Shown: in pieces, positions 55,907-63,610 of the stretch | How the letters are laid out: each line of letters starts with the position of its first letter | Numbering within the stretch: position 1 is the stretch's first letter | Origin: Catellatospora bangladeshensis | GTDB taxonomy: Bacteria; Actinomycetota; Actinomycetes; Mycobacteriales; Micromonosporaceae | Assembly (NCBI RefSeq): GCF_016862575.1 | Contig: NZ_BONF01000034.1 | Location: forward strand, 1-64,000 | DNA: 64,000 nucleotides | Reading direction: 5' to 3' | Notes under the pieces: model-generated | The model's database searches: none | Told to the model about the DNA's origin: nothing | The model's input: the letters and a program-made list of their open reading frames with translations, nothing else | Position numbers and translations under genes: made by a program

Positions 55907-58600
55907 ATGCAATGGCGCACCAAAGCCATGTTCGCCGTCAGCGGCCTGCTCGCCCTAGGCCTGGCCGGCCCGGTCTACGCCGGCCAGAGAGCACCGCACA
56001 ACCCCTCCCCCATCGACCTCGACGTGATGTTCATCGGGGCGCACCCCGATGACGAAGCCGGCCAGCTCGGCATGTTCGGGTACTGGAACGAGACGCACGA
56101 CATCAAGGCCGGGGTCATCACGATGACCCGCGGCGAGGGCGGCGGCAACGCCGTCGGCCTCGAGGAAGGCCCCGACCTCGGCATCCTGCGCGAAGCGGAA
56201 GAGCGCAAGGCCGTCGGCTGGGCCGGGGTCGAGAACATCTACAACCTCGACGCCCTCGACTTCTACTACACCGCCAGCGCGCCGCTGTCGGAGCAGATCT
56301 GGGGCTACCACGAGTCGCTGTCGCGCATCGTGCGCGTGCTGCGCACCACCAAGCCCGAGGTCATCATCACGATGAACCCGTCGGCGACCCAGGGCAACCA
56401 CGGCAACCACCAGGAGGCCGCGATGCTGGCGGTCGAGGCGTTCTACGCCGCGGCCGACCCGACCGCGTTCCCGGAGCAGATCACGCAGGAGGGCCTGCGG
56501 CCGCACCGCGTCGCCCGCCTGTTCCAGGCCGGTGGCAGCGGCACCGGCGCGAGCGGCCAGGCCTGCGAGACCTCGCCGTTCACCCCGGCCGAGCCCACCA
56601 ACGTCGTCTTCGGCACCTGGACCGGCTACGAGTCGGCCCGCCACGAGGGCACCCGGTGGAACCAGGTCAACGTCTGGGCCCGCCGCGAGTACGTCTCGCA
56701 GGGCTGGGGCAACAGCGCCGACGCCACCACCAACCCGGCGAGCATCGGCTGCAACCGCATCACCATGATCGACAGCCGGACGCCGTACCCGGACCCGACC
56801 GCCGGCGGCACCGCGGCGCTGCAGGGCACGAGCATCCGCGCGCAGGGCGGCCTGCCGCTCGGCACCGAGCTGCACGTACGGCCGGGTTGGGAGGTCCTGT
56901 CGGGCGTCCCGTTCCAGGTCGACGTGAACGTCCGGGCCGGTGACACGCTCACCGGCGCGAAGGTGGACCTGGAGGTCCCGGCCGGCTGGTCCGTCACCGG
57001 CGGCCACACGTACGCCAAGCTGAAGGCCGGCCAGGAGAAGGTCGCCACCTTCACCGTGACCCCGGCCGCCGACCTCACCGTCGGCCGGCGCTTCCGGGTC
57101 AAGGCCACCATGACCACCGACAACGCCGGTTCCGGCAGCAACACCGGCCTGGTGCAGGCCACCGCGCCGGTGCGCGGCACGCTGGAGCCCCTGCCGGAGG
57201 TCGGCAACTTCCGCGAGTGGACCGTGGAGAACAACGTCCAGTCCCTGGACGCCCTGATCCCCTCGATCCTGCCCATCCCCAGTGGCGGCACCCGCACCGT
57301 GCGGGTCGACCTGAAGAACTACAGCAACGCCGCCCAGTCGGGCACGGTCGCGCTGCAGCTGCCCGCAGGGTTCACCGTCGCGGAGCCGTCGCGCTCCTAC
57401 AGCGACCTGGCGGCGGGCGCCACGACGTCGGTGTCGTTCACCGTCACCAACTCCGACGCGTCCCTGCCGACCGCCAACCGGGCCCCCAACGACGGCGCGT
57501 ACCAGGTGCGCATCGCCACCGGGTTCAACGGCGGCAGCGCCACCGAGAACGGCGTGTTCAACCTGGTGCCCGTCACCACCGTGCCCAAGGCCGCGACCGC
57601 TCCGGCGGTGGACGGCACGGCTGGCGCCGGCGAGTACACAGGTGAGGTCATCGACATCTCCACCCGCTGGGAGGGCTCCGCGGTCACCGCCGCCGACCTG
57701 TCCGGCACCGCCCGGGTGACCTACACCGACGACGCCCTCTACTTCCTGGTGGACATCACCGACGACGTGATGGGCAAGCCGCTGCTGGGCATCGACTGCA
57801 AGCGTCCGCGCCGCGCCGACAGCGTCGAGATCGGCATCGACCCCCGCAACGGCTCGGCGAACACCTCCACGGTGTTCAACGTGGCGGTCTTCCCGATCAC
57901 CGACGACCCGGCCAACGGCAACCCGCCGTGCTTCGCCCGCGAGCGCGACAACCGCCAGGGCGGTCCCGCGACCGCACCCGGCCTGCAGGTCGCCTCGCAC
58001 GTCAGCAGCCCGTACACCGGTTACCGGGTCGAGGTGAAGGTCCCGTTCAGCGTCCTGCCGGACAACGTGGACCCCGCCAAGATGGGCCTGAACATCCTGG
58101 TCAACGACTCGGACACGCAGGACCTGTCGACCCAGTCCCGGATCGGCTGGTCCACCTTCAGCGGCGTACGGGCCGACCCGTACCGCTGGGGCGTGGCGAC
58201 GCTGCCCGGCCTGCCCGGCCTGGCCTCCGCGCCGCAGGCGCCGATCATGCCGGACACGGCCGCGCGCAGTGTGAACTCGCCGCAGACGATCCTGCAGTCG
58301 GCCGCCGACGGGGTCGCGCCCGGTGGCTGGACCGAGCTGGACGCCAAGACCCTGCGGATCGAGAAGGTGACCAAGCGCACCGGCTCGGTCGACGTCGAGC
58401 TCAAGTCGAAGGCCGCCGGCACCGCCCGGATCTTCATCTGGGACGGCTCGCAGGTCCTGGCCTCCGACGTGGTCACGCTCGGCCGCAACGCCAAGGCCAC
58501 CGTGCGGCTGACGCTCGGCGCGGCCCTGCCTGCCGGGGCGACCCTGCTGGTGTCCTACGAGTCCGGCACCGGCACCCTCGGCGCCGCCGCCAAGCTCTGA
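55907..58600 (+). CDS. Secreted multidomain PIG-L deacetylase
   Basis: Secreted protein of 897 residues. Signal peptide (about 1-25, ending VYA-GQ). PIG-L/LmbE domain at about 36-290: zinc motif AHPDDE (45-50) and HGNHQE (165-170) supply the ligands; TRGEGGGNAVGLEEGPDLGILREAEE is also diagnostic. Two immunoglobulin-like NEW3-type beta domains follow (about 310-420, with VPAGWSVTG, and 440-560, with LPAGFTVAEP), then a CBM9-like domain (about 575-765: APAVDGTAGAGEYTG, DSVEIGIDPRN, YRVEVKVPFSVLP) and a beta C-terminus. PIG-L enzymes remove N-acetyl from GlcNAc-type sugars. Domain set suggests action on an extracellular polysaccharide or glycoconjugate; divergent importer genes would take up the product. 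Confidence 0.93.
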   Translation: MQWRTKAMFAVSGLLALGLAGPVYAGQRAPHNPSPIDLDVMFIGAHPDDEAGQLGMFGYWNETHDIKAGVITMTRGEGGGNAVGLEEGPDLGILREAEERKAVGWAGVENIYNLDALDFYYTASAPLSEQIWGYHESLSRIVRVLRTTKPEVIITMNPSATQGNHGNHQEAAMLAVEAFYAAADPTAFPEQITQEGLRPHRVARLFQAGGSGTGASGQACETSPFTPAEPTNVVFGTWTGYESARHEGTRWNQVNVWARREYVSQGWGNSADATTNPASIGCNRITMIDSRTPYPDPTAGGTAALQGTSIRAQGGLPLGTELHVRPGWEVLSGVPFQVDVNVRAGDTLTGAKVDLEVPAGWSVTGGHTYAKLKAGQEKVATFTVTPAADLTVGRRFRVKATMTTDNAGSGSNTGLVQATAPVRGTLEPLPEVGNFREWTVENNVQSLDALIPSILPIPSGGTRTVRVDLKNYSNAAQSGTVALQLPAGFTVAEPSRSYSDLAAGATTSVSFTVTNSDASLPTANRAPNDGAYQVRIATGFNGGSATENGVFNLVPVTTVPKAATAPAVDGTAGAGEYTGEVIDISTRWEGSAVTAADLSGTARVTYTDDALYFLVDITDDVMGKPLLGIDCKRPRRADSVEIGIDPRNGSANTSTVFNVAVFPITDDPANGNPPCFARERDNRQGGPATAPGLQVASHVSSPYTGYRVEVKVPFSVLPDNVDPAKMGLNILVNDSDTQDLSTQSRIGWSTFSGVRADPYRWGVATLPGLPGLASAPQAPIMPDTAARSVNSPQTILQSAADGVAPGGWTELDAKTLRIEKVTKRTGSVDVELKSKAAGTARIFIWDGSQVLASDVVTLGRNAKATVRLTLGAALPAGATLLVSYESGTGTLGAAAKL

Positions 58601-58630
58601 CGGCGCCTGACCAGCCACACCACCGATGAA

Positions 58631-58674
58631 CGAAGCGCCCGTCATGCTGGCAGAACAGCATGACGGGCGCTTCG
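58631..58674. terminator. Hairpin between convergent genes (repeat family, copy C)
   Basis: Perfect 19-bp stem CGAAGCGCCCGTCATGCTG/CAGCATGACGGGCGCTTCG with a 6-base loop, 30 bases after the PIG-L stop and 35 before the convergent one. Confidence 0.85.
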
Positions 58675-58708
58675 GCCGTGACAGCGCAGGTTCGCCTGGC
58701 CGCGACGT

Positions 58709-59809
58709 TCAGCGCGTCGTCACTCGCACCACGTACGACGAGGCGCTGTCGACCACGACGCGGTAGGTGATCTCCTGAATCTGGCTGTCGTCGTGGTACA
58801 GGGAGAATCCCGCCAACTCGCCAAGGTGGGTGAGATCGACCCCTTGACTGAGCTTCCTGCCCTGCAGAACATCCGCGATGCCACCCAGGAAGTTGGTCGC
58901 ATCGCCGGGCGGCCGTGTCGGCGAGCGCACCGTCACATCGAGTTCGACCTCGTCCTGAACGCAGGTCCAGCCGGCCCGCTCCGCCGCTGCGGCGGCTGCT
59001 TCCAGTAGGCGCACCACCCGATCACGCTGCCGATGTTCTGCAGCGAACAGCGACTTCGCCTCGTTCTTCAAAGGCGGAAGGCCGCTGACGGCGAACATGA
59101 CGGCCGGACGGTCCCCGGCACCGTCCGTGCCGGTGCGCTCCGCGTTCCACACGGCGTGATCGACCATCCACGGGGTCACCGGCCGGTGGAGCAGCACCGT
59201 GAGCTCATCCGCCACCCGGGTCACCAGATGACGAGCTTCCCTGGCATCGACGTGGCAGCCGTGCCGCGCGAGCCAGCGAAGGACCATCCGGTCTGGCTTG
59301 ATCACGTCGTCGCGCCCGCAGAGCATCCACAGGTAACCCCGCCGCACGCCGTGCTGACCGTCGCCTGGGACATCGGCCAGCGCCCGCTCCACGCTGTCCC
59401 AGCGGGCCTGATCGGCCATCATCTCGGCTACTGCGGCGAGATCGCAGACGTCGTGGTCCACGAGTTTCCGGGCATACCTGAGGACAGCGTCCGCCTTCGG
59501 GATGCCTCCCCTGGCCGAGGTGAGCTGCCCGTTGGTGACCTGACGCAAGGCCGCCGCGGTGGAATAACGGGTCAGCAGAACCGGCAGAGGCAGCGGATCG
59601 GGCGGCAGAGGCTCGGCAGCACCGACCACTGGCCGCTCGTCACCGTTGGCATTCGCCACCCGGCGCACAAGCGGTTCCACAACCTCGTCATACCGGCTGG
59701 CGATCGACCAGACCGCGTCGATCACGCAGTACGAGAGGCTACGCCAACGCCGGTGTCGCGGAGCGGGATCAAGAGCGGCCACCGCAGTGACGACCTTGTC
59801 AAAGGACAT
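58709..59809 (-). CDS. Two-domain protein: HhH-GPD-like N-terminus and RusA-like C-terminus
   Basis: Protein of 366 residues. Residues about 100-185 resemble a helix-hairpin-helix DNA glycosylase/endonuclease III core: LADVPGDGQHGVRRGYLWMLCGRDDVIKPDRMVLRWLARHG (residues 144-184). Residues about 236-366 resemble the RusA Holliday-junction resolvase fold: a start FAVSGLPPLKNEAKSLF, a LDVTVRSP strand, then GDATNFLGGIADVL (D303, D313) and YHDDSQIQEITY (D340, D341), the places where RusA has its catalytic aspartates. Both assignments are by eye and the fusion is inference. ATG 59809 is weakly supported; the frame is open to 59965. Confidence 0.7.
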   Translation of the reverse strand: MSFDKVVTAVAALDPAPRHRRWRSLSYCVIDAVWSIASRYDEVVEPLVRRVANANGDERPVVGAAEPLPPDPLPLPVLLTRYSTAAALRQVTNGQLTSARGGIPKADAVLRYARKLVDHDVCDLAAVAEMMADQARWDSVERALADVPGDGQHGVRRGYLWMLCGRDDVIKPDRMVLRWLARHGCHVDAREARHLVTRVADELTVLLHRPVTPWMVDHAVWNAERTGTDGAGDRPAVMFAVSGLPPLKNEAKSLFAAEHRQRDRVVRLLEAAAAAAERAGWTCVQDEVELDVTVRSPTRPPGDATNFLGGIADVLQGRKLSQGVDLTHLGELAGFSLYHDDSQIQEITYRVVVDSASSYVVRVTTR

Positions 59810-59922
59810 GTCAGGCAGGATGCCCGAACGGCCACCTCGGCGGCATCGGCCACCAGGGCCCGGGTTGCTGACGCACCGATGCACTTGACAATGATCCTCC
59901 TCCACAGTGGACGATTGCCGTC

Positions 59923-60846
59923 GTGAGAATCCTTGTGATCGGCGGCAGCGGCCTGATCGGCGCACATGTGGCGGACGTGCTCAGCGAGCGCGGGCACACC
60001 GTCTCGACCGTGGCGCGCACCGCCCGGCCGGGCGTCGACCACGTGCTCGACGTGGAGACGGCGCCGGTCGAGCAGCTCCGTCCGCTGCTGGCGGGCCTGG
60101 ACGGTGTGGTTTACGCCGCCCGCACTGACGAGCAGCGGCCACTGCGCAAGCCGATCCACCCCGCCTTCCGGCGGGACATGGTCGATCCGCTGGTACGCCT
60201 GTTCAGTGCCGCGCGCGAGGAAGGGCTGACTCGCGGCGTCGTCATGGGCTCGTACTACACGTACTTCGACCGGCTGCACCCGCAGTGGCGCCTGGCCGAC
60301 CGCCACGTCTACATCTGCTGCCGCCTGGAGCAGGCGCGCGAGGCACGCGAGGCCGCCGGCCCCGGGCTGCCTGTCGCGATCCTGGAGCTGCCGTTCGTGT
60401 TCGGCCGGGCCGGTGACCGGCTGCCGAACTGGGCCGGTCCGCTGGACGGCTGGGCCAGGTCGCGAGCGCCGCTTGCCGCGCCGACCGGCGGGACCGCCGC
60501 GACCTCGGCGCGGAACGTCGCCGAGGTCGCTGTGGACGCGCTCGAACGGGGCAGCGGCGAGGACATCCCCATCGCCGACGAGAACCTCACCTGGCACGAC
60601 ATGATCAGCCGGATCGCGTCGGCCGCGGGGCGTCCCCGGCCGGTACGCCGCCTGCCGGGCTGGCTGGTCCGGGTGTCCATGCGGCTCGGGGCCGTGCAGC
60701 AGGCGCTCGCCCGTAAGGAGTCCGGGATCAACCCGGCCCACTTCGGCGATCTGCTGCTCAGCCCGCTGTTCGTGGAACCGGTGACGGGCCGCTCGCTGGA
60801 CACCGCGATCCACGAGACGTTCCCCGAGAAAACACCACCCGCGTAG
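59923..60846 (+). CDS. NAD-dependent epimerase/dehydratase-like protein
   Basis: Extended-SDR protein of 307 residues. Rossmann motif GGSGLIGAHVA (residues 7-17). The usual catalytic YxxxK is altered: the position has YICCR in DRHVYICCRLEQAREA, so a Lys is missing and activity as an epimerase is doubtful; atypical members act as reductases or regulators. VAILELPFVFGRAGD and WHDMISRIASAAGRPRPVRRLP are family landmarks. GTG start. It may be co-transcribed with the small gene at 60875. Confidence 0.85.
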   Translation: MRILVIGGSGLIGAHVADVLSERGHTVSTVARTARPGVDHVLDVETAPVEQLRPLLAGLDGVVYAARTDEQRPLRKPIHPAFRRDMVDPLVRLFSAAREEGLTRGVVMGSYYTYFDRLHPQWRLADRHVYICCRLEQAREAREAAGPGLPVAILELPFVFGRAGDRLPNWAGPLDGWARSRAPLAAPTGGTAATSARNVAEVAVDALERGSGEDIPIADENLTWHDMISRIASAAGRPRPVRRLPGWLVRVSMRLGAVQQALARKESGINPAHFGDLLLSPLFVEPVTGRSLDTAIHETFPEKTPPA

Positions 60847-60874
60847 CGAGGCAAGACATGCGACCATTTTCGCC

Positions 60875-61102
60875 ATGCAGCTGTTCGACGAACGAATCGT
60901 GGCACCGCGGGACCTCATGATCAGCGAGATCATGGTCAACAACAGCTGCTACTTCATCGAGCTTGAGCAGGCGTTGTTCGTGCGCAAGGGCGAGACACTG
61001 TGGCTGGACCACCTTCAGCCGGTCGTCGAGCGCCGGGACGGCACGGTGGCCCGTCCCAGGTCGACGTGGTCCACGGTCAAGTGGGCGTACAAGCTCCTGT
61101 GA
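60875..61102 (+). CDS. Small hypothetical protein, 75 residues
   Basis: Unrecognised soluble protein. SEIMVNNSCYFIELEQALFVRKGETLWLDHLQPVVERRDGTV shows alternating beta pattern; it lacks a signal. The ATG is 29 bases after the epimerase stop without a clear ribosome site. Its codon use is less GC-biased at the start than its neighbours. Confidence 0.55.
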   Translation: MQLFDERIVAPRDLMISEIMVNNSCYFIELEQALFVRKGETLWLDHLQPVVERRDGTVARPRSTWSTVKWAYKLL

Positions 61103-61167
61103 CCGCTGGCCGAGGTCGTCCCGGCCGGGGGCAGTACTTCGATCACGGGTGATGGGATACTCCCCCG

Positions 61168-61617
61168 ATGACCGTTCCCGCGCGCCTCAGCATCGTGACG
61201 CTCGGCGTGACCGACCTCGGCCGCTCGACCGCGTTCTACCAAGCGCTCGGCTGGCCGCTGTCCGCCCGCTCGTCCGGCGAGATCAGCTTCTTCCGGACGG
61301 GCGGCGCGCTGCTGGCCCTCTATCCCACCGCGGAGCTGGCCGCCGACGCGCTCCTGCCGGCGCAGGACGTCACCGGCTTCCGGGGCAGCACCTGCGCCAT
61401 CAACGTGGGCTCGGAATCCGAGGTGGACGAAGCGCTCGCCGTCGCCCTGGCGGCCGGAGCGGAGCTGCTCAAGCCCGCGCAGAAGGTCGAGTGGGGCGGC
61501 TACTCGGGCTACTTCGCAGACCCGGATGGGCACGCCTGGGAGGTCGCGTACAACCCGTTCTGGCCCCTCAACGACCAGGGTCTGCCCGAACTGCCGGAGC
61601 CTGCCCAGCCCGCGTGA
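61168..61617 (+). CDS. VOC-family (glyoxalase/dioxygenase fold) protein
   Basis: Protein of 149 residues with two beta-alpha-beta-beta-beta modules. LSIVTLGVTDLGRSTAFYQALGWPL starts the first and GGYSGYFADPDGHAWEVAYNPFWPL ends the second; the Glu of AWEVAYNP is the usual metal ligand. Substrate unknown; such stand-alone proteins act as glyoxalases, dioxygenases or antibiotic-binding proteins. Convergent with the JAMM gene. Confidence 0.92.
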   Translation: MTVPARLSIVTLGVTDLGRSTAFYQALGWPLSARSSGEISFFRTGGALLALYPTAELAADALLPAQDVTGFRGSTCAINVGSESEVDEALAVALAAGAELLKPAQKVEWGGYSGYFADPDGHAWEVAYNPFWPLNDQGLPELPEPAQPA

Positions 61618-61702
61618 CCGCCCGTCCCGCCGGGCACGGGCTCAAGCCCGCCGACGCGCTCGCGCTGGAGCAGGGTGCGGTGATCCCGGCAGCTGAGCGG
61701 TG

Positions 61703-61748
61703 CGTGCGTGGCCGCCCCCGGCCCAGGCGCCGGGGCCGGCCACGCACG
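61703..61748. terminator. Hairpin between VOC and JAMM genes
   Basis: 12-bp outer stem CGTGCGTGGCCG/CGGCCACGCACG enclosing a second GC-rich pairing (CCCCGG with CCGGGG). Ends 19 bases before the stop of the minus-strand gene. Confidence 0.75.
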
Positions 61749-61766
61749 TGACGCAGGTCCGCCCTG

Positions 61767-62753
61767 TCAGACCGCGTCGCCCGCCAGCACCGTGCCGGGC
61801 CGCTCACCGGTTTCCGCGGACGGCGCCTGCTCGATGCGCGAGGAGCCCTCGTCCCCCTGCCAGTGGCGCAGCGCTTCCGACAGCGCGCCGAGCGCGTCGT
61901 GCAGGCGCCGCGCCCTGGCCCCCGGCTCGGCCAGCACCGCCTTCAGGGTGAGTCCGCTCTGCTGGGCGGACAGCACCGCCGCCGGGGGCGCCCCGTATCC
62001 GTCCTCGTACGCGTAGACGGCTTTGACCCGCTCACCGGCCACGACGGTCTCGCCGGCCCATACCACCATCTCCCGCCGCAGGACCGGCTTGAGCCACGGG
62101 AAGCCGGCCAGCCACCTGTTGTCGAACGCGATGGCCGCCTGCCGGTCGCCCTCCGTGGGCTGCGCGGCGGGCCGGCCCGCCGCGAGCACCGCCTCGGTGG
62201 CCCTGCCCAGCGCCGCGCTGATCGGGCTGGTGCCCTTGCGCAGCTGCACCGACCGCGGGGAGATCCGCAGCATCTGCCGGTGCCCGCGCAGGAAGAGGTG
62301 GTGACCCTGCCGGGTCAGACCGTGCTCGTCCAGCGCCAGCGACGACAGCACCAGGTCGTGGGCGTATCGGCCGTCGTTGACCAGCGCGTGGCCGGTGTGG
62401 TGGTCGCCGCCGCTCAGCTCGGCGTACCCGTTGGGGTGGTGGCTGTGCCAGAGCCCCAGGAACTCCACGTCCGGATGCTCCTGGATCAGCCGCTGGTACA
62501 CCCGGAACTGGTACTCGTTGTCGGAGTAGTGGTGCACCGCCGACCGGTCCGCGAGCGGGCCGTCGTCGATGAAGCCGCCGACGACGATCCGCAGCTTCGC
62601 CAGCTCGCGCCGCCAACTGCGCGACGAGGCGTCGAAGTCGCCCTCGATCCACCCGACGAACTTGCCGCCGACCTCGTAGTCGGGGCTGGCCCCGATCTCG
62701 TCGCGGACACGCTCCAGCACGTCCTCGTAGAACTCCAGGATCAGCTCGCTCAT
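61767..62753 (-). CDS. JAMM/JAB-domain isopeptidase of a ubiquitin-like system
   Basis: Protein of 328 residues. The N-terminal 150 residues form an MPN/JAMM metalloprotease domain: Glu27 in DYEVGGKFVG and the zinc-binding HSHHPNGYAELSGGD (His103, His105, Ser114, Asp117). Such enzymes cut ubiquitin-like proteins from targets or trim their C-terminus. Residues 160-328 are an extension I cannot assign (AAIAFDNRWLAGFPWLKPVLRREMVVWAGE, later a helical stretch LHDALGALSEALRHW). The start overlaps the E1-like gene by four bases (ATGA), so it is the last gene of the operon. Confidence 0.92.
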   Translation of the reverse strand: MSELILEFYEDVLERVRDEIGASPDYEVGGKFVGWIEGDFDASSRSWRRELAKLRIVVGGFIDDGPLADRSAVHHYSDNEYQFRVYQRLIQEHPDVEFLGLWHSHHPNGYAELSGGDHHTGHALVNDGRYAHDLVLSSLALDEHGLTRQGHHLFLRGHRQMLRISPRSVQLRKGTSPISAALGRATEAVLAAGRPAAQPTEGDRQAAIAFDNRWLAGFPWLKPVLRREMVVWAGETVVAGERVKAVYAYEDGYGAPPAAVLSAQQSGLTLKAVLAEPGARARRLHDALGALSEALRHWQGDEGSSRIEQAPSAETGERPGTVLAGDAV

Positions 62754-63604
62754 GCCGCGCCCTCCGGCGTGGCGTCCTCCGGCGTGCCGCCGCAGTCGAG
62801 GTAGCAGCTGCGCTGGGGCTTCACGAGGACCCGGGTCGTCGCGTAGTGGTGCGCGAAGACGTCCTTCTCCGGCCGGATCCCCACGGTCAGCCAGTTGAAC
62901 GACAGCCGCGGCACGTACGACGACCTGCCGCCCATGAGCACGCTCCAGGCCATGTGCGCGTGCAGTCCCGCCACGATCGCGATGTCGACGGGCAGGCCGG
63001 AGGTCACGAAGTCGGCGTTGCCGATGCCGTAGCGCTCCCGCCGCTCCTCGCTGGTGAGGTCGAGCGCGTTCTCCAGGTTCAGCTGGTTCGCGTCGGCGAC
63101 CATCTGCATGCACGCGAAGCAGCCGGTGGCGCCCGGCGCGTACAGGTAGATCTGGCCGCCCACGCCCGTGCGCATCACCGAACCGGTCAGGCAGGGCCGC
63201 CGCAGCCGTACGCACTCGGCGTTGATCCAGCTGCGCACGGCGGGGTTGTCCACCGCGCAGATGACCAGGTGCGACCCGGCGGCCGCCGCCTCGAAGGCGT
63301 CCGACTGCTGCACGTCGGCGGCGTGCGCGTCGACCACGGCCGCCGGGTTGCGGTCCATGATCCAGTCGTGCAGCACGTCGACCTTGGGCCTGCCCAGGTC
63401 GGCGCGGCGGCCGGGGTGCTTCACCAGGTTGACCGGCTCCAGGACGTCCGGGTCGAACAGGTGCCAGCGGGCGATGCCGGCCATCGCCAGCGGCTGGAGC
63501 AGGGTCGCCCCGCCGCTGCCGAGACCGACCACGGTGACCGCCAGCTGGTTGACCGGCGAGTCCTCGAGCAGGTGCGCGATCCGTGCCGTGTCGAGCTTCT
63601 CCAT
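62750..63604 (-). CDS. ThiF/E1-like adenylating enzyme
   Basis: Protein of 284 residues that should adenylate the C-terminal Gly of a ubiquitin-like protein. ATP-binding VVGLGSGGATL (25-35), the acidic LFDPDVLEPVNLVKH (49-63), the basic GRRADLGRPKV (65-75) and ICAVDNPAVRSWIN (115-128) match MoeB/ThiF/E1 proteins. Two Cys pairs, C162-x2-C165 and C267-x3-C271, form the typical structural zinc site. Cys131 or Cys138 (ECVRLRRPCLTG) could be a thioester Cys. It follows the E2-like gene by six bases and overlaps the JAMM gene. Confidence 0.93.
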   Translation of the reverse strand: MEKLDTARIAHLLEDSPVNQLAVTVVGLGSGGATLLQPLAMAGIARWHLFDPDVLEPVNLVKHPGRRADLGRPKVDVLHDWIMDRNPAAVVDAHAADVQQSDAFEAAAAGSHLVICAVDNPAVRSWINAECVRLRRPCLTGSVMRTGVGGQIYLYAPGATGCFACMQMVADANQLNLENALDLTSEERRERYGIGNADFVTSGLPVDIAIVAGLHAHMAWSVLMGGRSSYVPRLSFNWLTVGIRPEKDVFAHHYATTRVLVKPQRSCYLDCGGTPEDATPEGAA

Positions 63605-63610
63605 CGTCGA

